64,000 nucleotides of DNA. Origin: Rhynchopus sp. YZ270_cl-10. Taxonomy: Eukaryota > Euglenozoa > Diplonemea > Diplonemida > Diplonemidae. Made by a program: the position numbers and the translations under genes. Below the pieces are notes generated by a model. The model did not search any database and was not told the DNA's origin. It was given only the letters and a program-made list of their open reading frames with translations. Positions 42,844 to 51,677 of the stretch are shown here, piece after piece; position 1 is the first letter of the stretch, and each line of letters begins with the position of its first letter. The stretch is from contig OZ037870.1 in assembly GCA_964035575.1 (NCBI GenBank), positions 1,218,014 to 1,282,013 of the forward strand, written 5' to 3'.

Positions 42844-43938
42844 ATGGAAGATGTCTCATGGCTTGACGACCTGCAGTTTGAAGACACCGAAGAATACTCA
42901 GCTGTCGAACTGTTCATAGCCCCCGAGGAGGCGCTGCACCGTGTGGAGTGCTTCTGCGTTTCGTTCCTGGAGACACAGCTTCTTACGGACTGCAAGGAAA
43001 GCCTCCATCTAAGCATACCGGCACGCTCACAGCGCAACACACACCATGGACACACCGGGCTTATCCGTCTTGGTAAAGACACCCAGAAGGTGGGACTCCG
43101 CAACCCTGAGAAGGTGGCGCAGATCTTCTCGCTTCTCAGCTTTGTCCACAGACTGCTCAGAGAAGGCAAGCATGCGACGCAGAGAGACATCTTCTACTGT
43201 CTCATTGACTCCTTCACCACGCAGGGAGTGCTCAATGCATGCATTCAGGATGTCGTAGGGCTGCTTGGGTGCGGGAGACACTCCTTGAACATCAGTACCA
43301 CCAGTCGTGGGTTTATTGCAGGGAATGTGGTCTGGCATGATGCAGGCACCTCCTTTGACCTCCGGAAGGTAGGAAAACATGGCATGGCGATTCCAGGCCA
43401 CCTCACCAATGTGTTTTCCCTGCAGTCCTCGGCAGCGTATGTGCTCATTGTAGAGAAGGACTGTGTGTTTCAGCAGCTCTGTGAGGCAAGGGTGTGGGAG
43501 AAGCTTGACTGTGCGGTGCTCACGGGGTGCGGCTTTCCTGACTTCAATACGCGGATTGTTGCGTGGAAGCTGCAGGATCGGACACACCCTCCCACCGTTG
43601 TAGGGGTGGTGGACTACAACCCTAGCGGCGTCGCGATTCTCTTGACGTATAAGTTGGGTTCACAAGGCATGGGGCTGGAGACCTTCAGACACGTGGTCCC
43701 CGTGTATTGGTTAGGTTTGCACGCGAAGGATGTGATCGGCAAGCCAAGTGTGGCATTGACCCCAAGGGATGTCAGCGTGCTAAAGAAGCTGCACGCCGCC
43801 CCTCTTCCAAAAGAGTGGAAAGAAGAGCTCAATAAAATGGACAAGACAGTGGAGATCCAGGCAGTCTACAACGCGTTCCGCTCCGCAGAGAATGTGAGAG
43901 CCCTGCAGGACAAAATTGTCACAGGGCACTATTTTTGA
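42844..43938 (+). CDS. SPO11: SPO11 / topoisomerase VI A-type meiotic DNA transesterase
   Basis: 364 residues, normal for the family. The winged-helix part carries TQRDIFYCL, where Tyr118 stands at the catalytic position (second residue of the usual YY pair; the first is Phe). The Toprim part has VLIVEKD with the metal-binding Glu204 and VVDYNPSG with Asp257, matching the DxDPxG-type motif except that the middle Asp is Asn (D-Y-N-P). Together these identify a Spo11-like protein that makes meiotic double-strand breaks by covalent attachment to DNA. I start at the ATG at 42844; the open frame begins 38 residues earlier with hydrophobic, UTR-like sequence and includes a possible CAAACAG acceptor. 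No introns. Confidence 0.92.
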   Translation: MEDVSWLDDLQFEDTEEYSAVELFIAPEEALHRVECFCVSFLETQLLTDCKESLHLSIPARSQRNTHHGHTGLIRLGKDTQKVGLRNPEKVAQIFSLLSFVHRLLREGKHATQRDIFYCLIDSFTTQGVLNACIQDVVGLLGCGRHSLNISTTSRGFIAGNVVWHDAGTSFDLRKVGKHGMAIPGHLTNVFSLQSSAAYVLIVEKDCVFQQLCEARVWEKLDCAVLTGCGFPDFNTRIVAWKLQDRTHPPTVVGVVDYNPSGVAILLTYKLGSQGMGLETFRHVVPVYWLGLHAKDVIGKPSVALTPRDVSVLKKLHAAPLPKEWKEELNKMDKTVEIQAVYNAFRSAENVRALQDKIVTGHYF

Positions 43939-44481
43939 TAAAATGGGTTTTGGGATAGCAAGTTAGACCCAATGTTACCTTTTTCTCTTTTTTTTGACCT
44001 TTATATAATCTCGAAGTGCGACAACTCATTTGGTTGAGTCTGCATTTACAACTTCTCGTTTTTTTTATTGGTGACTCAGCTATGAGGCTTCATCTGATAA
44101 ACTGACTTCTCTTTTGTCTCCGGGTTTAGAAACAAAATTACAAAATCAACAAAATAGCCATTTTTTTTAGCACTACATACCCCCCACCTTTTTCATGGAA
44201 AACTCCATCTTCCACTGCGTTATCTTCTGTTGCAGGCCGCAGGGTACTTTCATCCGGATGGCTAACATCGCACGTGGGTCAGTCGGAGGTGCCTGCATCA
44301 ACAACCACAGTTTTATCTCTCTGGGGTTTTGATAACCCTCGGAGAACCCCTGCGTCTGGTGTACGGTGAGGCGGCACTTTCAACCTCTCTTTTTATCTCA
44401 AATCATTTTCATCAATTCCTGCAAATCGCTACTCCAGATTCATCCCTCCCTCCCCTCCCTCTCTCCTAACAAAAAAAAAAA
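43939..44481 (+). other. Intergenic with hairpin and a GC-rich structured stretch
   Basis: A class-1 hairpin relic lies at 44070. A GC-richer segment at 44233-44370 can fold into two stem-loops (GCAGGC/GCCTGC and GGGGTT/AACCCC) and stands out from the AT-rich surroundings; it might be a small noncoding RNA. Pyrimidine-rich DNA precedes the next ATG. Confidence 0.5.
44070..44096 (+). repeat. Class-1 hairpin, shortened
   Basis: GGTGACTCAGC left arm, TATGAGGC loop, TTCATC right arm: GGTGA pairs with TCATC. Tail TGATAAACTGACTTCTCTTTT. Confidence 0.5.
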
Positions 44482-45126
44482 ATGGCCCTCAGAAAGGACA
44501 CCCCGTCCACAGCACCCACCAGCGGTGACAGGAAGAAGGTGTTTCTGGGAATGAAGGTGAAGCCCCCGAAGTTCCTCCCTGTGGTGGCGGTCGGCGCTGC
44601 TCGCGTCGTGGGCGGGGCGCTTGCTTGGTATGCTTCAGGCTATGAGACCATGAAGAACGAGGCACTTCTCACAACGGTGCCGTGGCATATGTTTATTGGT
44701 CTTGGCCTGGCTCGTATGCTCTATGATATCAGCACACAGACAAGCATCAGAATGCGGTCTCACGCAGAGTGCAGATGGCCCGACCAGGCTGTGTACACAA
44801 CAGAGAACGGAGAGCTTGTTCTGATGGACACTGAAGGCACGAAAGGAGACTTCAACCGTGCGATGCGGGTCTGCGGAAACTACTCGGAGTACATCAGCTA
44901 CCAGATCGCCTTTTATGTAGTGGCGTCGCTCTACTATCCGATGCTTGGTGCATTGGGGATGGCGGGGTGGCTGCTTGGGCGTTCGGCGTACCTTGTGCAA
45001 TACACCAATGACAGAACAACAAAGAGCCGCCTGCATGGCTTCATGTTCAGCAACGTCTTTGGGCTGTCCTTCCTTGAGGGCGTCCTCTACGTGATCGCAG
45101 CTGCGCACTACAAGGCGCAGGCTTAA
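44482..45126 (+). CDS. MAPEG-family membrane protein (microsomal GST-like), paralogue 1
   Basis: 214 residues with about four hydrophobic segments (near 34-50, 65-80, 137-160 and 185-210). The MAPEG signature is recognisable as FNRAMRVCGNYSEY, matching the R-x-x-x-N-x-x-E pattern, preceded by DQAVYTTENGELVLMD. The family are trimeric membrane enzymes of glutathione conjugation, peroxide reduction or leukotriene synthesis; which activity applies is unknown. The Lys/Pro-rich N-terminus of 30 residues is longer than in short MGSTs. Intronless, after pyrimidine-rich DNA and an A run. It is the most divergent of three neighbouring paralogues. Confidence 0.85.
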   Translation: MALRKDTPSTAPTSGDRKKVFLGMKVKPPKFLPVVAVGAARVVGGALAWYASGYETMKNEALLTTVPWHMFIGLGLARMLYDISTQTSIRMRSHAECRWPDQAVYTTENGELVLMDTEGTKGDFNRAMRVCGNYSEYISYQIAFYVVASLYYPMLGALGMAGWLLGRSAYLVQYTNDRTTKSRLHGFMFSNVFGLSFLEGVLYVIAAAHYKAQA

Positions 45127-45988
45127 AGAGGTGGAGGGATACAAAAAAGGGGTTGAAAATATGTGTTTTTTATGAGGCATAATGTTATGGCATAGTGTAA
45201 ACCCCTGCAATTTAACATTAGTCCCAAAGAACACTAAATGTTACGAGCGGAGGAGGGGGTTAACGGACAATGCCGTATTCATCTTTCAACTTTTCTTTCT
45301 TCGTTTTTTGACTGGATTGGAAGAGAAAAAAAAAATCCAAAAGAAGCATGTCTAATCGTCGAGAACCCTCGGCGAATCTTTACGTTTATTGGGTCACACT
45401 CCATCAAGGGATTTTCCTTGAAATGGTTGGGGTTTCTTTTTTGGCTACGCGACACATCGTCGTGGGCAAACCCAATGGATTAGCACACCCAAAAACGTTT
45501 TATTTTTTTTCCACTTTTTTTTCCCTATTATTGTCGCGAAAATACGGCGACGAAACGCATCCACCTATAAGAGATACATGTGCACATGATGTGCATTTAT
45601 CTTTCAAAAAGAAAAAAAATCTTGTAGATGGTTGTGCCTGTGAGGCCAGACCTATCTGCTGTAGAACTTCCACTCCCTTTTTCTCTTTTTTTATGCACAA
45701 TTTTTCAAAAAAAAATAAAATGCTAAATAATGCAAAAATACCCATCCCCGAGGGATTCAATGCCCCTCTTGACCTTTGTTCTGTACACAGCTACACAGAG
45801 CATAAAAAGGCATCGCAACCTTCTTCGGTTGGCATTGAGTACAGAACCCACCTTTGGGTGGGCGATTGTCGATACAACAAAAAAAGGCATGATTTCCCCT
45901 CTTTTAGTAATCGTACTCACACCCTGCGTTTGGGCAAAACCACATACACATGAAACAGAAAACCAATAAGGACACAACTCAAAACAAA
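45127..45988 (+). other. Intergenic between MAPEG 1 and 2
   Basis: About 860 bp. A degenerate hairpin-family relic at 45240-45300 keeps the right half and tail (CGTATTCATCTTTCAACTTT). A short palindromic relic (GTGCACATGATGTGCA) lies at 45580. The last 80 nt belong to the duplicated 5' flank shared with MAPEG 3. No gene. Confidence 0.55.
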
Positions 45989-46639
45989 ATGTCGCTGAGA
46001 CCCGGCAAAGACGCTCCCGCCAAGACCGAGGCCACCAACAAGAAGGCGGCCTCTCTTGGTATGGGTGCCTCGAAGCCCCCTGGTATCCTCCCGTTGATTG
46101 TTGTGGGAGGGGGACGCCTGCTGGGTGCTGCCCTTGCGTACTACGGGTCTGGTGCTGAGGTGATGAGGAATGAGTCTTTTTTGAAGATCGTGCCGTGGCA
46201 CATGTTCGCTGGGCTTGCGTTGACCAGGTTCGTTTACGACGTCAGCACACAGGCAAGCATCAGGATGCGGGCTCACGCGGAGGTTAGATGGCCCGACCAG
46301 GCTGTGTACACAACAGAGAATGGAGAGCTTGTTCTCATGAACTCTGAGGGTGCTGCAGGACGGTTCAACCGTGCCATGCGTGCCTGCAGCAACTACACGG
46401 AGTACATCGCACACCTGCTTGTCTTCTACGTGGTGGCATCGCTGTACTACCCAAACACCGCCCTCGCCTGTCTGGGTTGCTGGCTTGTTGGCAGAGTGCT
46501 GTACCTGCTCCAGTACACAGCGGACCATACCACAAAGCTCAGACTCCCTGGATTTTTCCTGAGCAACTTCATTGGGATGAACACCCTCGAATGTGTCATG
46601 TGGACGCTTGCGGTCGTTCACTACAAGGCACAGCTTTGA
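45989..46639 (+). CDS. MAPEG-family membrane protein, paralogue 2
   Basis: 216 residues, with FNRAMRACSNYTEY as the signature and four hydrophobic segments. The start is MSLRPGKDAP: an in-frame ATG 39 nt upstream (45950) is ATA in the duplicate at 47157, so the downstream ATG is the conserved one. Close to paralogue 3 over its whole length; differences cluster in the N-terminal 25 residues and just after the first membrane segment. Confidence 0.86.
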   Translation: MSLRPGKDAPAKTEATNKKAASLGMGASKPPGILPLIVVGGGRLLGAALAYYGSGAEVMRNESFLKIVPWHMFAGLALTRFVYDVSTQASIRMRAHAEVRWPDQAVYTTENGELVLMNSEGAAGRFNRAMRACSNYTEYIAHLLVFYVVASLYYPNTALACLGCWLVGRVLYLLQYTADHTTKLRLPGFFLSNFIGMNTLECVMWTLAVVHYKAQL

Positions 46640-46962
46640 GACTTCGAAAGTGTGCAAAAAAAGGTTTCCCTGCTCTTTTTTTCACCTTCGTATACTTGAA
46701 AAGCGCGTTCCCACTTTTGCAAAATTGGCTGTGTTAGTGCACCCGAGGATGTGTTCCCACTTATGTTATTGCCGTGTCCCTGCGTTTCATTCCGCATGAC
46801 AGGGAAAATTCTGTGCTTGAATTTGCGAGACGTTCCCTGCGCTGGAATTCTTTTTGACGACTACATCCAGGGTTGTTGTTTTTCTTTTTCTTTTCTTTTT
46901 CTTTTTTTTGCGTCTCCAACGTGTCCCTGTGCACTAAATATGGGGCGGGCCTGCCTCATTTC

Positions 46963-46996
46963 GCATGACTAAGCACGCGAGGCTTAGGGCCATCTT
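46963..46996 (+). repeat. Class-1 hairpin present in only one duplicate
   Basis: CATGACTAAGC, loop ACGCGAG, GCTTAGGGCCATC, then TTTTCTTTTCTTTTTG. The duplicate region at about 48756-48776 reads from TCTCGCA straight into TTTTTTTTCTG, without the hairpin. Confidence 0.8.
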
Positions 46997-47156
46997 TTCT
47001 TTTCTTTTTGAACAAAAATGAGGTGTCGCTGTCTGTTGAAAACAAACACAATTTCGAACCCCTCTTTTAATTTGTAATCGTACTCACACCCTGCGTTTGG
47101 TCAAAACCACATACACATAAAACAGAAAACCAAAAAGCACAACACCTCGAAACAAA

Positions 47157-47810
47157 ATGTCGTTGAGACCCGGCAAAGACGTCCCCGCCAACCAGACCAA
47201 TGGAGTCACCAAGAAGGCGGCCTCACTTGGTATGGGTGCCTCGAAGCCCCCTGGTATCCTCCCATTGATTTCCATTGGAGGGGGACGCCTGCTGGGTGCT
47301 GCCCTTGCGTACTACGGGTCTGGTGCTGAGGTGATGAGGAATGAGTCTTTTTTGAAGATCGTGCCGTGGCATATGTTCGCTGGGCTTGCGTTGACCAGGT
47401 TAGTACACGACATCAGCACACAGGCAAGCATCATGCTTCGGGGACAGGCGGAGGTCAGATGGCCCGACCAGGCTGTGTACACAACAGAGAATGGAGAGCT
47501 TGTTCTGATGAACTCTGAGGGTGCTGCAGGACGGTTCAACCGTGCCATGCGGGTCTGCGGTAACTACACGGAGTACATCGCACACCTGCTTGTCTTCTAC
47601 GTGGTGGCATCGCTGTACTACCCAAACACCGCCCTCGCCTGTCTGGGTTGCTGGCTTGTTGGCAGATTGCTGTACCTGCTCCAGTACACAGCGGACCGCA
47701 CCACACAGCTCAGACTCCCTGGCTTCTTGCTGAGCAACTTCATTGGGATGAACACCCTCGAATGTGTCATGTGGACGCTTGCGGTCGTGCACTACAAGGC
47801 ACAGCTTTGA
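47157..47810 (+). CDS. MAPEG-family membrane protein, paralogue 3
   Basis: 217 residues, nearly the same as paralogue 2 with signature FNRAMRVCGNYTEY. Starts MSLRPGKDVPANQ. Its Cys-Gly form of the signature is shared with paralogue 1, so paralogue 2 (Cys-Ser) is the odd one at that point. Confidence 0.86.
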   Translation: MSLRPGKDVPANQTNGVTKKAASLGMGASKPPGILPLISIGGGRLLGAALAYYGSGAEVMRNESFLKIVPWHMFAGLALTRLVHDISTQASIMLRGQAEVRWPDQAVYTTENGELVLMNSEGAAGRFNRAMRVCGNYTEYIAHLLVFYVVASLYYPNTALACLGCWLVGRLLYLLQYTADRTTQLRLPGFLLSNFIGMNTLECVMWTLAVVHYKAQL

Positions 47811-48074
47811 GACGTTGAAAAGTGTGTGAAATATAGCATGGTTTATCTTCTTTTCCTTCATCTTCGCGCACTTGAAAAGTGCGCTCTCCCGTTTCTCTCC
47901 CCCCTTTTTTTTTTGGTTTTTTGTTTTGAAAAACTTGTGTAGATAGTCAGTGACACCCGAGGATGTGCTCCCACCAATGGTATTACCGTTCCCACGGGTC
48001 CATTCCACGTAACACAGGGCAAACCCTGCTTGAGCTTGAGGCGTTCCCTCAAAGGGAATTCCCTATCCCCCTTT

Positions 48075-48638
48075 TTTATTCCACAGTTTAATAAAGTATA
48101 AGGATTTGACACTTTTTAAGCGTGATTCTTTTAATGGCAGCGCATCCGAAGCATTTTTTGTGAGTGATATAGCCTTGCTCAAACAGCCAACGTCAGTATT
48201 TTGCTGGGTGTCTGAGCACGTGCTCAGTGCACTTTATTAACTTTAGTTTTTAGTTATTTTTTGAGACCAGTATGAACTGCAGTGCTGCAGACTGCGACAG
48301 CATACTCGCTTGTTTCTTGTTCTGCCCACATACTTGCCCTGACCTTTTATACCTTTACCTGTTTACCATTCAACTTTACTTTATTATCCATCTTCGACCT
48401 TGCGTTGTCTTGTTGTTTGTTTCTTACTTGCAAGAAAAAGACACCGCTACCACCACCTTTAACTCTCGGGCACTCACTTAGCACTGCTAATATTCACTCG
48501 TTAGTATTCGCCAACAGTGCCATTTAGATACTTCACTTATTTTTTCCTAATGCTCGTGGGCTCACACTCGCCTGGGGGAAAAATACGTGAAGTTATCGCA
48601 AAAAACCCCCCTCGGTAAAAGGCGTTGAATAACTAGTT
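48075..48638. mobile_element. Short copy of the recombinase-type element, inserted in the MAPEG duplication
   Basis: About 0.56 kb. It shares the left end (TTTATTCCACAGTTTAATAA) and the right near-palindrome (ACTTCACTTATTTTTTCC ... GTGAAGTTATCGC ... AAAAGGCGTTGAAT) with the element at 23346-25113 but not the body. The duplicate near 46850 reads GGAATTC straight into TTTTTGACGACTACA, which is the empty site. Looks like an internally deleted, non-autonomous copy; younger than the duplication. Confidence 0.65.
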
Positions 48639-49149
48639 CTTCTTGTTTCGACGACTACACCCAGGGGGTTTGTTCCCTTCTTTTTTGTGTCTCCAACATG
48701 TCCCTATGCACTAAATATAGGTAGGCTCCTCGGGTATCCACTGACCCCGTCTCATCTCGCATTTTTTTTCTGAACCAAAATTAGGTATTTCTGTTTGTTG
48801 AAGACAAACACGAATTCAAACCACAAAAGAAAACTTTTATTAACCCCCCATTTCCCTCTTTCTAGGTAACCACGAGAGGCTTAGTCTCATGTTGCAAAAT
48901 TACGAAGCAATAAATGGAAAAAAGAGCCTCCCCTTTAGTGTTTTTTTACGTACACTACTTTGTAGCGCAAAGTGTTATGTCGTTCACTCATCCAACGCAA
49001 CTTCGTACTGCACCCTCAAATACCCCCATCAGGAACGAAAAGCAAAAACAAAAAAAAATTAGAGCAAAAGGGTCGGACAGAGAGCAACAATACACACACC
49101 TACTGCAAAGAAACAAAGAAGCAAAACACGAAACACAAGAACAGCTACA
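48639..49149 (+). other. Intergenic before 49150 gene
   Basis: Ends the segmental duplication, then holds a degenerate class-1 hairpin at 48864-48895 (GAGAGGCTTAG) and a decayed copy of the structured module at 48948-49030 (TACACTACTTTGTAGCGCAAAG, then GTCGTTCACTCA). The module lies about 150 nt before the ATG, comparable with its place before the LRR genes. Confidence 0.55.
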
Positions 49150-50406
49150 ATGCGGATGGTGCGAGAGGACGCGTCGTCGCCAGGCCTGCCCACACCGCCC
49201 ACCTCCTCAGCTACACTGGACACATGGCGGTGCACAGGGGACATGGAGCTCTCAGAAGGACCACAGATGAACATGCAGATCGATGACCTACTACCATCAC
49301 CACCACGCGAAGCAACGTATCACAGACCACAGGTACCTTCCCCTTTTTTTGGCTATTTTAAACACTTCAAAAATCATCTTTTATGGTTTTTATGCGAAAA
49401 TGGTTTACCCCCTTCAAACTTTATGTTTAAAAACAGTTTAAACAAACCTTTTCTAAAAATCTTTTTTTTTTCTCAGACCCCAATGGACAACTGCTCTTCA
49501 GTCAGCTCTTTTAAGAGCGCTGTGCTGACACCACCTGCACACCCCGATCATGCACGCGGGCTTTTGGAGAGACAGCAAAGTGCCTTTGCGTTGCCACCGT
49601 CAGCACGGCAGGAGGTGGTGGAGGTGGATGCTGCGTCACCTCCGCAGTTGAGTGTCGGGGCGGGCATGTTTAGGTCAAGACGGCGTAGGCGCAATATGGA
49701 CAGCCCTCAGGCAAGCCCCACGGAGAAGGTGGAGCAGGAGGAAGACCCAGAAGAGCAGCAGAAGGAAGAGGAAGAGGAAAAGGAAAAGGAAAAGGCGAAG
49801 GAAGAGCAGAAGGTGAAGGATGCTCCCACAGAGCCGACCCAGCTCGGTGCTTTCTTCGGCGGCGGCAAGTGGCGCTCCCTCGGCTTCACCGACGACGAAA
49901 GCCGCATCGTCGAAAAAGCCATGGAGAAGATGGCAGCCCTCTCCGCTCCGGTGCCCACGCAGCCAGCGGTATTTGCTGAGGAAGAGGAGAAGGTGGAGGA
50001 AAAGGAGAAGCCCAAAAAGCAGTCCGGAACCAAGCGCAGGCGGAACGGTGATGCGGTGGAGGCATGCAAGCGGGTGCCCTTGGGGGATGTGAAGCAGAGC
50101 AACAACAAAAGCAACGACCCTGCAACGCAGGTTGCAAAGAAACGGAAAAAGGGGTATGTATTGCACACCCTTTATTGCTCCTATTCTCCACACACAAACC
50201 TCCCTTTCAGGCAAATCCCCGGGTCCAGAGATCCGTCCCGTGTCAACGCTACTCCTCTGCAGACGAAGCTTACCTCAGGGTCGCTTGTTATGCACACCAA
50301 GACCGAGTTCGCGCACGGCGGACGCTACTGGAACCCTTCCTCGCTTCTAGAGTGGTCGTCGGTATCAAGTCGCAACGCACCAATGGAAGTAGAGATGTCT
50401 GGATAG
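49150..50406 (+). CDS. Highly charged low-complexity protein, function unknown
   Basis: Exons 49150-49332, 49477-50153 and 50211-50406 give 351 residues. No family recognised. It has a Pro/Ser-rich start, an RRRRR patch, a Glu/Lys tract of about 45 residues, GAFFGGGKWRSLGFTDDES, a second Glu/Lys tract with KKQSGTKRRRNG (nuclear-signal-like) and KKRKKG before the last exon. Intron 1 is 144 nt (GTACCT...TTTCTCAG). For intron 2 (57 nt) I use the GTATGT donor, which keeps the frame ending MEVEMSG. A rival donor at 50131 would switch the last exon to another frame open to 50465 and ending DLEKRD; both read like protein. A nuclear role is inference. Confidence 0.65.
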   Translation: MRMVREDASSPGLPTPPTSSATLDTWRCTGDMELSEGPQMNMQIDDLLPSPPREATYHRPQVPSPFFGYFKHFKNHLLWFLCENGLPPSNFMFKNSLNKPFLKIFFFSQTPMDNCSSVSSFKSAVLTPPAHPDHARGLLERQQSAFALPPSARQEVVEVDAASPPQLSVGAGMFRSRRRRRNMDSPQASPTEKVEQEEDPEEQQKEEEEEKEKEKAKEEQKVKDAPTEPTQLGAFFGGGKWRSLGFTDDESRIVEKAMEKMAALSAPVPTQPAVFAEEEEKVEEKEKPKKQSGTKRRRNGDAVEACKRVPLGDVKQSNNKSNDPATQVAKKRKKGYVLHTLYCSYSPHTNLPFRQIPGSRDPSRVNATPLQTKLTSGSLVMHTKTEFAHGGRYWNPSSLLEWSSVSSRNAPMEVEMSG

Positions 50407-51220
50407 AGGAGAGAAAAAGATGCGGGCGTTCCTCGACCCCTTTTGGTGATCTTGAGAAAAGAGATTAAGAGATTGCTTCGTTGATGCAGCAAAAAAAAAA
50501 GAAAACATCACGGCGGGTTTTCCTGCTTTTTATCTGTGTGTGCATTTAAAAAAAACGCCTTTTTTTGTTTCGTTCTTCCTTATCGAGAGAAAAAAAAATA
50601 GTCAATTAACAACCCAACGTTGGTCATTAGACCAGCAATAGATGCTCCCCACCCCCTTTTTCTTGTAGAAACCCTCACATTTTTTTTTCCCCCACCTTTT
50701 TTAAAAGGGTCTTTTTTTTTTTCCCTTTGAAAAACAGAGAAATTTCTGCAGAGATTTTCCCTTTTTTTATATCGTGCTTGGTTTTGTGGTATTGTGGTAT
50801 TGTGGGTTGTGCAGGAAATCGAGAGGTTGTTTGAAAGCACTTGGATGTTTACTGCCTGTACCCATCGATGTAGCACACGGTGAAGCATTTTCCCTTTCAT
50901 CGTCTCTCTTACTGTTAGCACATGACCTGCAATACACCAAGCAAAACCCACACAAGGAAAAGTAAAGACAAAGGGAACATAGATTTTTTAACCCCCCCCT
51001 TCTTCCCCCTCTCCAATGATGCTTTTTTTTTTTGTCCTCCTGTGATGTGCACATTCAGCGTTTTCAAAAACACAGCATTGGAAGGGGGGTGGATCAGTAT
51101 TTTTGTTGGTACGTAAAAGTATAATATGCTATTGGTTTGGCGGCCCGACATTCTAAGCAAAACTGCGCTTGATCTTTTACCAAACCATTTTTTTCTCTTC
51201 CCTTTTACCCCCGATCTTTA

Positions 51221-51252
51221 AAGGTGGCTAGGCAGAAGCTTAGTTTCATCTT
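51221..51252 (+). repeat. Class-1 hairpin, compact
   Basis: AAGGTGG then CTAGGC, loop AGAA, GCTTAG, then TTTCATCTT. Inner stem CTAGGC/GCTTAG pairs fully with a G-U where other copies have A-T. Tail ATAAATTTTTC plus T run. Confidence 0.7.
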
Positions 51253-51337
51253 ATAAATTTTTCTTTTTTTTTTTTTGAAAACTTGGTTGTATTAGTGTAG
51301 CCACCCTAGAGTGTGCTCCACTATTTTTTTAATTTTC

Positions 51338-51373
51338 AAGATGATTTAGCACAGAGAGGCTTATGTTCATCTT
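51338..51373 (+). repeat. Class-1 hairpin
   Basis: AAGATGATTTAGC left arm and TTATGTTCATCTT right arm with GAGAGGC in between. The outer stem is AAGATG/CATCTT, so G-U of the type copy is A-U here. Tail AAAACCAACTTTTC. Confidence 0.65.
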
Positions 51374-51399
51374 AAAACCAACTTTTCTTTTACTCTACC

Positions 51400-51432
51400 G
51401 ATGTGTGTGTGCACGAGAGGCACACTCATTTT
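51400..51432 (+). repeat. Class-2 hairpin
   Basis: GATGTGTGTG, loop TGCACGAGAGG, then CACACTCATTT: GTGTG/CACAC and GATG/CATT. Tail TACGAGTTTTCTTTAG. Confidence 0.55.
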
Positions 51433-51677
51433 ACGAGTTTTCTTTAGTTTTTTCCCCCCATTTTTTTAAGATGTATGTATGCCCCCGCTCACATTCAACT
51501 TAACTGTTTTTTCCCCCCTCCCTTTCCTCACCCCTTTTTAGATAAAAAAAAAAACTGTCTCTCTCTGTATTCCCTTTTCAATCTAAACCCCTCTCTCTCT
51601 CTCCCTCTCTCTCTCTCAACCTCTCAACCCTCTCAACCCTCTCAACACCCTACCCCATCTAAGGGCAATACCAAACA

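Larger units (their letters stand above)
45905..48800 (+). repeat. Segmental duplication carrying MAPEG 2 and MAPEG 3
   Basis: Two units, about 45905-47070 and 47075-48800, match through 5' flank, gene and 3' flank. The flanks share CGTACTCACACCCTGCGTTT before the gene and ACCCGAGGATGTG, CATGTCCCT/CGTGTCCCT and GCACTAAATAT after it. The second unit is longer because it contains the short copy of the recombinase-type element (48075-48638). The first unit alone has a class-1 hairpin at 46963. Confidence 0.85.
50407..51677 (+). other. Intergenic with three clustered hairpins
   Basis: 1.27 kb, AT-rich. Hairpins lie at 51221, 51338 and 51400, spaced 60-120 nt apart. The last 100 nt are pyrimidine-rich (CTCTCTCT, CAACCCTCTCAACC) and lead to the EML gene. 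Confidence 0.65.
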
